A DNA stretch of 46,277 nt from DAISJI01 sp964559835 (GTDB lineage: Bacteria > Acidobacteriota > Terriglobia > Terriglobales > Acidobacteriaceae). Numbering within the stretch: position 1 is the first letter of the stretch; each line of letters opens with the position of its first letter. Shown here piece after piece: positions 8,778 to 15,303 of this stretch. Below the pieces are notes generated by a model. That model was given only the letters and a program-made list of their open reading frames with translations, did no database searches and was not told the origin of the DNA. The DNA lies in assembly GCA_964559835.1 (NCBI GenBank), contig CAZLJE010000039.1:1-46277 (forward strand), written 5' to 3'. The position numbers and the translations under genes are program-made.

Positions 8778-10205
8778 TCATGCATACGCGTGCAAGCCCG
8801 GCAGCAGGTACGTCACGCCGAAGAACGTGAACATCACCACCGCGAATCCGAGAATGGCGAAGTAAGCGGCACGGCGTCCGCGCCACCCGCGCGTGATGCG
8901 CATGTGCAGGTATCCGGCGTATACGAGCCACGTGATCGCCGCCCAGGTTTCCTTCGGGTCCCAGCTCCAGTACGACCCCCATGTGCGGTTCGCCCAGTAG
9001 GCGCCGGCGGCGATCATCGCCGTCAGCAGTGGGAAAGCGATGCCGATCGTCTTGTAGGTGACGCGGTCGAGAACGTCCGCGCTGGGAAGCAAGCGCTCCA
9101 GGTCCGAGCGCCGCCAGTACATCATCAGGTACAGCAGCGAAGCGAACACGCCGCTGATCACGCCCGAGAGGATGAACGGGCTGGCCGCCAGCGAGGTCTG
9201 CACCAATTGGCCGCCGGCATCGAGCGCCGGATAGGCTGAGTTACGCGCGCGCAGCACGAACGAGCCCAGCGCCACGATCTGCAGCGCGATGCTGATGAAC
9301 ACCGCGCGATTCGCCGTTACCAGGAAATTGTCCTGCTTCTGCCACTTCGCCCAGCCGTAGAGCGCCAGAGGCGTGACGGCGGCCAGCAGCACCAGCGCGA
9401 ATAGCCATCCCAGGTCGGGGATGGTCACGAACAGCCGCACGCCTTTTTGTAAGAAGATCTCTTCCTTGTTCTGGAAGTCCCAGGCGATGACGTTCAGCCC
9501 GCCCCAGCGTTCGAAGCGCGTTAGGATGCCGATGTAGATCGCCGTGGTCATCGCGCTGGTGCAGGCGAGGAAGGTCTCGGTCTTCATTTTGTCCTGGATG
9601 AGGAACATCATGGCGAGCGCGAAGCTCAGCGCGCACGCCGCGTAGGCGAGCATCGCCAGCGACACGTGGATGTGCAGCCAGGTCGATTGCAGCGCCGGCA
9701 CCAACGGCCGCACCGCCGAGGACAATAACTGCATCAGGATGACGCCCGTGACCGCCAGGGGCATGGTGATCGTCCCGATGATCTTCACGCCGTACTTGCG
9801 CTCGGCGAACAGCGTGAGCGCGGCGACGGTCCAGACAAAGCTCAGGAGCATCTCGTAGACACTCGCGAAGGGCGGGTGTCCGGCGGCGTACCAGCGATGG
9901 CCGGCGGCGAGCGTGTTTGCGGCAAAGCCGACCATGGTGGCGTACGACGCGAACTTTACGTACTTATCGATCCCGGTCACGCCGAAGCCGATGTACAGGG
10001 CCGAGGCGCTGGAATACAGGATCAGCGCGACATAGAGGAAGTTTTCTTCCGTAAGCAGGTTGCCGGGGGGGCCGCCGTCGGGCGGCTTCACCACGTTCAG
10101 GAAGGCCACGAAGAGAAGGAAGGCCGTCCCCAGAAGAACGGTGATCAATAGTGCGTTGCCCGACGGCGCTGTTTCGATTCGTGCGGTGGTGCTGCGTGTC
10201 GCCAT
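8778..10205 (-). CDS. ccsA: Cytochrome c biogenesis protein CcsA/ResC
   Basis: This is the haem-handling membrane subunit of system II cytochrome c maturation, which together with ResB/CcsB moves haem to the outer face and ligates it to apocytochromes. The diagnostic tryptophan-rich haem motif is present as WGSYWSWDPKETWAAITW near the C terminus, and further His residues lie in GHRWYAAGHPPF and STWLHIHVSLA. Many membrane helices are visible. At about 475 aa it is longer than the minimal CcsA (around 300). ATG 10205 has GGAGGAAC upstream, better than the ATG at 10226. It is 84 nt downstream of resB, in the same operon. Confidence 0.92.
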   Translation of the reverse strand: MATRSTTARIETAPSGNALLITVLLGTAFLLFVAFLNVVKPPDGGPPGNLLTEENFLYVALILYSSASALYIGFGVTGIDKYVKFASYATMVGFAANTLAAGHRWYAAGHPPFASVYEMLLSFVWTVAALTLFAERKYGVKIIGTITMPLAVTGVILMQLLSSAVRPLVPALQSTWLHIHVSLAMLAYAACALSFALAMMFLIQDKMKTETFLACTSAMTTAIYIGILTRFERWGGLNVIAWDFQNKEEIFLQKGVRLFVTIPDLGWLFALVLLAAVTPLALYGWAKWQKQDNFLVTANRAVFISIALQIVALGSFVLRARNSAYPALDAGGQLVQTSLAASPFILSGVISGVFASLLYLMMYWRRSDLERLLPSADVLDRVTYKTIGIAFPLLTAMIAAGAYWANRTWGSYWSWDPKETWAAITWLVYAGYLHMRITRGWRGRRAAYFAILGFAVVMFTFFGVTYLLPGLHAYA

Positions 10206-10289
10206 GATTTTTGGTTCCTCCAACATTCCCGCTTATTTGCTCGCCTGCGGGATCGGCGTTAAAAAATCGGTAATCGGTAAAACCGACTC

Positions 10290-11720
10290 CTATGCGTGTG
10301 TCAGTTCGCGTGCAGGTGCTGACACCTGTTCGCGAATCGACTTAGTTAGTTCGTCGAAACGCTCCTGGAAGTGCTCGCGGTTCTTGTCGGCGGCGGTGCC
10401 GATCCACAGCACCGTCCCTCCGGTCTTCGCGTCGTCGTAGGCAACCGCCCAGAAGCGCTGGTGGACCAGGTAGAACGCCATGATGAGTCCAAGCGCCATG
10501 AGCAAGCAGCCGCCCCACACCGCCCACTGTCCCGGTTCGTGCGAGACCTGGAGGCCGGTAAAGGGAACGGTTTGGATGTCTTCGAAGCTCTTGATCCCGA
10601 TGCTCACGCCCGATTCCTTGGCCTGCACCGTCGGCTGCTGCGTCGGGATGAGCCACATGCGTTCCGAGGAAGCAGTCTTCGCCGAGGTCACGACCAGCTC
10701 GAACGCCGGATTGTCCAGGAAGTTCGACTTGGCGTAGATCTCGCCTTCGCGGACGGCGGCGTCGGGAATGAAGTTCGCGATCTGGAGCGTGCTGCCGTCG
10801 GCGAGCTGTACGGGCTGGCGGCCATTCACGGTCACCGTTGTTGGTGGGCCGCCGGCGGTCGTCACATAAAAGCGCGTGGTCTCGAGCTCGCCGCTCTGGC
10901 CGTAACTGGCCTGGTAGAAGCGGATGCCGTGCGTGACCAGCGGATCGTTGACGATGATCTGCTTCTTCACGGTCTCGCGGCCGTTCTCGGTGACGACGAG
11001 GTCGGACCAGTATTTCTTCGGCGAGCCGTCGGGATAATTCTCCTGGCCGGCGTTATCGCAGCGCAGCGTGAATGGCAGCTGCTTGATGTCGCCGGTGCGC
11101 AGTTCAAGCTTGTCGGTGGACTGTCCTTTATTGAGCGTGACGTAACCGTGGTAGCCGTAGATCGCGTCGATGATGCCACCGGTGAGGATGAGCAGCAGGC
11201 TGGCATGCACCACGTAAACGGAGAACACCGACAGCAGGTGGCGCTCGGCGTAGATCGAGACCTCGTCGTTCTCGATGACGCGGCGCGGCCGCAGCCCCGC
11301 GTTTTTCATCGCCTTTTCAGCGGCCATGAGCGCCTGCGATCCGTTCGCGACCGGGAAGTGCGCCTGCATCGGCAAGGCGGAGCGGAAGTGGACGTCGGTG
11401 CGCATGTACGGGCGCGCGACCATCCGCCATGCTTTCGGCCAGCGGTCGATGGAGGCGCAGACGATGCTCACGCCGAGCGCGGCCATCAACAGGATGAACC
11501 AGGGCGCGTGATAGATGTCGGTCAGCCGCAGGCGGTCCAGCCATTGCAGGGTCTGCGGGGAGTACGCGCGCATCATGTTCTCGGGTTCGGTGATCGGCCG
11601 CTGAAGGATGAAAGTGCCGGCGGCGCAGGCGATCCCGACCAGGATGAGCAGCGTGATGCCGGTTTTCAGCGAGGCGAGAACGCGGAAAGTGCGTTCCAGG
11701 ACATTCTGTTTGGCTGCCAT
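10290..11720 (-). CDS. resB: Cytochrome c biogenesis protein ResB
   Basis: This is the second core protein of the system II haem ligation complex. The N terminus has the ResB pattern (LERTFRVLASLKTGITLLILVGIACAAGTFI), followed by a second helix pair (WFILLMAALGVSIVCASIDRWPK) and a third (LLSVFSVYVVHASLLLILTGGIIDAIYG). A large extracytoplasmic domain (about 195-410) and a final helix (WAVWGGCLLMALGLIMAFYL) complete the fold. ATG 11720 follows GAGGGG; the ATG at 11732 lacks a ribosome site. It is first in the operon with ccsA. A CRP/FNR-type palindrome lies 55 nt upstream of the start. Confidence 0.92.
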   Translation of the reverse strand: MAAKQNVLERTFRVLASLKTGITLLILVGIACAAGTFILQRPITEPENMMRAYSPQTLQWLDRLRLTDIYHAPWFILLMAALGVSIVCASIDRWPKAWRMVARPYMRTDVHFRSALPMQAHFPVANGSQALMAAEKAMKNAGLRPRRVIENDEVSIYAERHLLSVFSVYVVHASLLLILTGGIIDAIYGYHGYVTLNKGQSTDKLELRTGDIKQLPFTLRCDNAGQENYPDGSPKKYWSDLVVTENGRETVKKQIIVNDPLVTHGIRFYQASYGQSGELETTRFYVTTAGGPPTTVTVNGRQPVQLADGSTLQIANFIPDAAVREGEIYAKSNFLDNPAFELVVTSAKTASSERMWLIPTQQPTVQAKESGVSIGIKSFEDIQTVPFTGLQVSHEPGQWAVWGGCLLMALGLIMAFYLVHQRFWAVAYDDAKTGGTVLWIGTAADKNREHFQERFDELTKSIREQVSAPARELTHA

Positions 11721-11774
11721 GATTCCCCTCATAGGAGCTCACCAGCAACCTAGCCCAGCGGCCGAACATTTCAC

Positions 11775-11790
11775 GGTGATTTGGGTCACA
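11775..11790. promoter_or_regulatory. CRP/FNR-type site upstream of resB
   Basis: GGTGATTTGGGTCACA fits the half-site layout GTGA-N6-TCAC used by CRP/FNR-superfamily regulators. It sits in the divergent resB/TPR intergenic region. Confidence 0.5.
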
Positions 11791-11813
11791 GGAGGGCGTG
11801 AGGATTGAACGTC

Positions 11814-11883
11814 GTGTACCAGCCAGGCTTGCCTGGCGCCACGGGGTCCCGCCGGTGCCGCCAGGCAAGCCTGGCTGGTACAC
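11814..11883. repeat. Perfect 25-bp inverted repeat
   Basis: The arms at 11814-11838 and 11859-11883 are exact reverse complements (25 bp) around a 20-nt GC-rich centre. Each arm also contains a near-palindrome, CCAGGCTTGCCTGG. It lies between two CRP/FNR-type sites in the resB/TPR divergent region. It may be a mobile REP/MITE-like element. Confidence 0.9.
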
Positions 11884-11898
11884 AATTTCCCGCGCATT

Positions 11899-11914
11899 TG
11901 TGACGCAGTTCACA
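11899..11914. promoter_or_regulatory. CRP/FNR-type site upstream of the TPR gene
   Basis: TGTGACGCAGTTCACA matches TGTGA-N6-TCACA perfectly, and the flanks extend the palindrome to TTTGTGA/TCACAAA. It is 48 nt before the ATG at 11963. Confidence 0.6.
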
Positions 11915-11962
11915 AACAGGAGTGACTCCCGTGTGCCACACTTCTTCGGAACGGAGAGGAAC

Positions 11963-12613
11963 ATGGAGAGCAACGAGAAGAAGGCAATCTGGACATCGAC
12001 GCAGGTGTACGTGATGGCCGCCATTTGCCTGCTGTTGGGAATCGCCGCCGGGTACCTGGTGCGCGGTCCGGGGCAGCCCGTGACGATCACCGCGCAGACC
12101 GCCAACGCCGCGCCGCCCGACGCACAGCAGCCGCCCACGCCCGAGGCGATGAAGCGCATGGCCGATACCAAGGCCGCGCCCCTGCTGCAGCAATTGCAAT
12201 CGTCGCCGAACGATCCCCAGTTGCTCGCCGAGATCGGCAACGTCTATTACGACACGCAGAATTTCCGGGACGCGATCAGCTATTACAAGCGCTCGCTCGA
12301 TATCAAAGAAGATGCGAACGTCCGTACCGACATGGGCACCTCGTATTACTACCTCGGCGACTCCGACTCGGCGCTTGCCGAGTTCGACCGTACGCTGAAG
12401 ACGAACCCGAATTTCGACAACGCGCTGTTCAACGTCGGCATGGTGAAATTCCAGGGAAAGATGGACGCGCGTGGCGCCGTCGCCGCATGGGAGCAGTTGT
12501 TGAAGCAGAGCCCGAATCATCCGCGGCGCGCCGAGATCGAGCAGATGATCGCGCAGGCCAAGAAGCACCAGAACCTCACCCCCGGGCAGAAGCCATCGAA
12601 ACCGGGAGTGTGA
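11963..12613 (+). CDS. Membrane-anchored TPR protein, likely cytochrome c biogenesis factor
   Basis: This 216-aa protein has one N-terminal membrane anchor (VYVMAAICLLLGIAAGYLV, about 15-33), a Pro/Ala-rich linker and at least three tetratricopeptide repeats (NDPQLLAEIGNVYYDTQNFRDAI, DANVRTDMGTSYYYLGDSDSALAEF, FDNALFNVGMVKFQG). It resembles the NrfG/CcmH-type TPR proteins that present apocytochrome c. Its position divergent from resB-ccsA supports a part in c-type cytochrome assembly (inference). The ATG at 11963 follows GGAGAGGAAC; an upstream in-frame start at 11798 runs through the 25-bp inverted repeat and is rejected. Confidence 0.8.
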   Translation: MESNEKKAIWTSTQVYVMAAICLLLGIAAGYLVRGPGQPVTITAQTANAAPPDAQQPPTPEAMKRMADTKAAPLLQQLQSSPNDPQLLAEIGNVYYDTQNFRDAISYYKRSLDIKEDANVRTDMGTSYYYLGDSDSALAEFDRTLKTNPNFDNALFNVGMVKFQGKMDARGAVAAWEQLLKQSPNHPRRAEIEQMIAQAKKHQNLTPGQKPSKPGV

Positions 12614-12632
12614 GTTGGGCGCTGCCTGAGCA

Positions 12633-12747
12633 CGTAGGTCGTAGGTCGTGCGTCGTAGGTCGGAAAACATCAACCACGGATTTGGACGCATAAACACGGA
12701 TCAAAACGGTTCTTTGGTATCCGTGCTGATCCGTGAAAATCCGTGGT
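12633..12747. repeat. Heptamer run plus ACGGAT inverted element
   Basis: A run of TAGGTCG-like heptamers (12633-12662) precedes an inverted element of ~75 nt (12673-12747), with repeated CACGGAT words on the left and ATCCGTG words on the right, bounded by ACCACGGA and TCCGTGGT. A close relative lies at 20626-20698. Confidence 0.75.
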
Positions 12748-12827
12748 GAAACTGTTGTGATTCCCTCCGACCACCGCCTGCCCGGCATACCGTCGGGGTA
12801 TTTCTTTTGTCCAGAAAAAAGGTGAAG

Positions 12828-12871
12828 GCCGGAGGAAGCTTTTTGAGGGAAAGGAGAGAGCTTCCTCCGGC
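12828..12871. repeat. 13-bp stem inverted repeat in the TPR/hemA-like gap
   Basis: GCCGGAGGAAGCT (12828-12840) and AGCTTCCTCCGGC (12859-12871) are exact reverse complements around an 18-nt purine-rich loop. No T-run follows on either strand, so a classic intrinsic terminator is unlikely. Apart from this element and the preceding repeats, nothing coding is seen between 12614 and 12951. Confidence 0.75.
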
Positions 12872-12951
12872 GGCGCGATTGATTGCACGCTCCATGGAGG
12901 AGGAGCCGCAAGACGCGCCAATCTCGTCGTGCGAAAAACCCGGGGGCGCGC

Positions 12952-13779
12952 CTAATTCTTAGCGCGCGCCATCGCCTGCTGGATCTTCTCGAGGTGGAAC
13001 AGACGTTGGACGGCTGACGTCAGCCGTTCCTGCTCCATCTTTTCGCAAGGCTCCTTCAGTTCGTGCGCGAGCGTGCCCGCGATCCGCTGCGTCAGGCGCG
13101 CAGCAAACGCTTCCACCTTTTCTCTTTCCTCGCTGGTGAGGGAACTGAGCCCGCTGTAGAACGACTCCAGTTCGTGCAGACAGATCTCGTCCAATCGCCT
13201 GCGCAAGGCGACGATCGTGGGCACGACACGCTCGGCCAGCAATTTCGAATAGGAGGTCTTGGCTTCGTGCATGGCGAGTTTCTCCGCCTCTTCCATGCCG
13301 GTGCGAGTCGCCTGCGCATGTAGGGCTGCGGAGACCGCGAGCGCCGTCTGCACGACCGCATCGAGAAAGCGCCCGAGCGTTCCGGCCTGGAGTGCTTCGA
13401 CCGAAGCTTCCCTCAGGCTCTCACCGCATTCCTGCTCGCGAATCGCCATCGAATCCAGACCCGCCGTGACCAGGAAGATGTGCGCGAGGGCAATCTCGTC
13501 GAGCTTGCGGTAGAAGACCTTCCACTCGCAAAGTTTCAGCCCGTACGCACGGGTAAGGAAATTCAGCACGCTTCCGGACGCCGCCGATGCGTCTCGGGTC
13601 CAGAGGATGAACTCGGTGCGCTCGCTGCTCGACAGCAGGACGACCTCGTCGATGGCTTCAGCGCGCGCCAGTTCCGACAGCGCATCGCGCCGGCGGTCTA
13701 CCGGGATCCAGAAGCGCTCGCGCACGTCCACCGGCGCCGTCCGGTGATTCACGCCGACAACCATCAATTGCGATTCCAC
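12952..13779 (-). CDS. HemA-like protein lacking the Rossmann domain and catalytic cysteine
   Basis: The N-terminal part matches the glutamyl-tRNA reductase catalytic domain: VVGVNHRTAPVDVRERF (7-23), then VVLLSSSERTEFI where real enzymes have LSTCNRTE, so the catalytic Cys is Ser52. The next family segment (HIFLVTAGLDSMAIREQECGESLREA) is also present. The sequence then passes straight from QTALAVSAALHAQA to the C-terminal helical dimerisation domain (ERVVPTIVALRRRLDEICLHELESF); the NADPH-binding Rossmann domain of ~150 residues is absent. Length is 275 aa against ~420 for HemA. The GTG at 13779 has TTGGAG upstream. It should not make glutamate-1-semialdehyde. Its place beside ccsA/resB recalls ccsA-hemA clusters in other phyla, so a structural or regulatory role in haem metabolism is possible (inference). 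Confidence 0.82.
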   Translation of the reverse strand: MESQLMVVGVNHRTAPVDVRERFWIPVDRRRDALSELARAEAIDEVVLLSSSERTEFILWTRDASAASGSVLNFLTRAYGLKLCEWKVFYRKLDEIALAHIFLVTAGLDSMAIREQECGESLREASVEALQAGTLGRFLDAVVQTALAVSAALHAQATRTGMEEAEKLAMHEAKTSYSKLLAERVVPTIVALRRRLDEICLHELESFYSGLSSLTSEEREKVEAFAARLTQRIAGTLAHELKEPCEKMEQERLTSAVQRLFHLEKIQQAMARAKN

Positions 13780-13972
13780 GGGCCAACTCCAAAATAAAAC
13801 TTCCAGACCACTCCAAGCGCACACCTTATGCCAAAGGGGCATGACGCATGCTGTATTGTTTTCAGCGGCTTGCGTGCAGTTTGTGGACAAGCTTGCGGCG
13901 CGCCATGAGGGATATTCCCCCATTGCGGGTTATTTCACACCGCTTAACCGCAGCGTTGAAAAATGCATCTCT

Positions 13973-13988
13973 TGTGACGAATGTCACT
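13973..13988. promoter_or_regulatory. CRP/FNR-type site upstream of cytochrome c
   Basis: TGTGACGAATGTCACT fits TGTGA-N6-TCAC, with the core GTGAC-N4-GTCAC fully palindromic. It lies 77 nt before the cytochrome c start. Confidence 0.55.
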
Positions 13989-14065
13989 ACGTTGTTGTTT
14001 CGCGGCGTGCCATTATGGGACTGTCCCGCAGTACTAATAGCAGTCCTAATTAGGAGAGAAAATCG

Positions 14066-14386
14066 ATGACCAAGCTGGTAAAGACGATCACCCTGGGCGC
14101 CCTGACCCTTGGGCTGGCGCTCCCGACGCTCAGTTTCGCAGCCGATACCGCCGCGGACACCTTCAAAGCAAAGTGCGCCATGTGCCACGGCGAAAACGGC
14201 GCGGGCAAAGGCAAAGTCCCGGCCCTGAGCTCGCCCGACATTCAGAAGAAGTCCGACGCCGAATTGAAGGAAGCGATCGAGAAAGGCGTGAAGACTCCGA
14301 ACGGCGTCATGCCCGCGTACGGCAGCAAACTCCCCGCCGACCAGGTGGACGCGCTCGTGAAGTATGTCCGCACCCTGAAGAAGTAA
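14066..14386 (+). CDS. Secreted class I monohaem cytochrome c
   Basis: This 106-aa protein has a Sec signal peptide (residues 1-25, cleaved at SFA-A or nearby) and one haem c site, CAMCH at C37/C40/H41. Met82 in GVMPAYG is the expected sixth ligand. The C-terminal helix QVDALVKYVRTLKK is typical of small electron-transfer cytochromes. TAGGAGAG lies just before the ATG. It acts in the periplasm; partners are not certain, but the cytochrome-maturation genes lie upstream and the exported molybdenum hydroxylase, for which it could be the electron acceptor, lies downstream (inference). Confidence 0.93.
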   Translation: MTKLVKTITLGALTLGLALPTLSFAADTAADTFKAKCAMCHGENGAGKGKVPALSSPDIQKKSDAELKEAIEKGVKTPNGVMPAYGSKLPADQVDALVKYVRTLKK

Positions 14387-14425
14387 GTAGGACCGCTCGT
14401 CGCGCACCAGCGCGGTCGATGCACG

Positions 14426-14456
14426 ACCGGCCGGAACTCCCGGCCGGTTTTGTTTT
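14426..14456 (+). terminator. Rho-independent terminator of cytochrome c
   Basis: A 9-bp stem ACCGGCCGG/CCGGCCGGT with a 5-nt loop (AACTC) is followed by TTTTGTTTT, starting 40 nt after the stop codon. Confidence 0.9.
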
Positions 14457-14647
14457 GCAATGATTTGTAAAACGCCGCTCGCCCATCGTGCGCAAATAGC
14501 CTGCCGCCATTTATACTGCTCCCGATTTCGCAGTCGTCCCAAAGTGAACATGTAAGACCGGGTCCGCCTGTCTCTGACATCGTTCTCCTGCCAACGTGAA
14601 CTCGTCCGGCGTGAAGGCCGGGCGACCGCAGCTAGTGCGGAGGGGTC

Positions 14648-15301
14648 ATGCGAGAAGAAGATAGTTCCACTCTGGAAGTTCCGGAGCAGCCGCGCGAAGG
14701 CGTATCACGCCGCGACTTTCTCAAGCTCGGCGCCGTTGCCGTCACCGTTCCCGCGGTGATCGGTCCCACGGTGCTCACCGTCGAAGGCCAGGATGTCCCG
14801 GTGTATGGACCGGGCAAAGTTCCGGTCACGCTGAATGTGAACGGCAAGGCGTTGCAGGCGAACCTGGAGCCGCGCGTGACCTTGCTCGACGCGTTGCGCG
14901 ACCAGTTCGAACTGACCGGCGCCAAGCGCGTTTGCGACCGCGGTGCCTGCGGCGCGTGTACCGTGCTGCTGGACAACAAGCCGGTGTACGCCTGCTCGCT
15001 GCTGGCGGTCGATGTCCAGGGACACAAGATCACCACCATTGAAGGCCTGACCGCCGGCCCGCAACTACCTTCGGTTCCGCAGGCGTTTGTCGTCAATGAC
15101 GCCCAGCAGTGCGGCTTCTGCACGCCGGGATTCATCGTCGCCAACAAGGCGCTATTCGACCGCCATCCGCACCCGACGCACGAGCAAGTCGTGAAAGGCC
15201 TGGGGGGCAACTTCTGCCGGTGTGGCACCTACTTCGGCATGCAAGGCGCCGTGAAGCAGCTCGGCGCCCAGCCACGCATCGCTGAGAAAGGAGGCGAGTA
15301 G
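14648..15301 (+). CDS. Tat-exported [2Fe-2S] subunit of a molybdenum hydroxylase
   Basis: This is the iron-sulfur subunit of a xanthine-oxidase-family enzyme, close in design to E. coli PaoA. A twin-arginine signal SRRDFLKL (20-27) is followed by a hydrophobic stretch. The plant-type ferredoxin cluster uses C96, C101, C104 and C116 (CDRGACGAC...C), and the second cluster uses C155, C158, C190 and C192 (CGFC...CRC). It passes electrons between Moco and FAD. It is first gene of a four-gene operon with a 2-nt gap to the Moco subunit. The other subunits have no signal peptide and would be carried out bound to this one, as in PaoABC. Confidence 0.93.
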   Translation: MREEDSSTLEVPEQPREGVSRRDFLKLGAVAVTVPAVIGPTVLTVEGQDVPVYGPGKVPVTLNVNGKALQANLEPRVTLLDALRDQFELTGAKRVCDRGACGACTVLLDNKPVYACSLLAVDVQGHKITTIEGLTAGPQLPSVPQAFVVNDAQQCGFCTPGFIVANKALFDRHPHPTHEQVVKGLGGNFCRCGTYFGMQGAVKQLGAQPRIAEKGGE

Positions 15302-15303
15302 CC

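Noticed and set aside
10371..11753. 460-codon plus-strand frame antisense to resB
   Set aside because: Antisense shadow with repetitive acidic/basic composition and no ribosome site of note.
11798..11962. N-terminal extension of the TPR protein
   Set aside because: The added codons run through the 25-bp inverted repeat and a CRP/FNR-type site; ATG 11963 has a proper ribosome site and begins the membrane anchor.
14457..14647. Moco riboswitch upstream of the molybdenum hydroxylase operon
   Set aside because: The 191-nt leader is GC-rich with small hairpins, but I could not find the conserved features of that RNA class.
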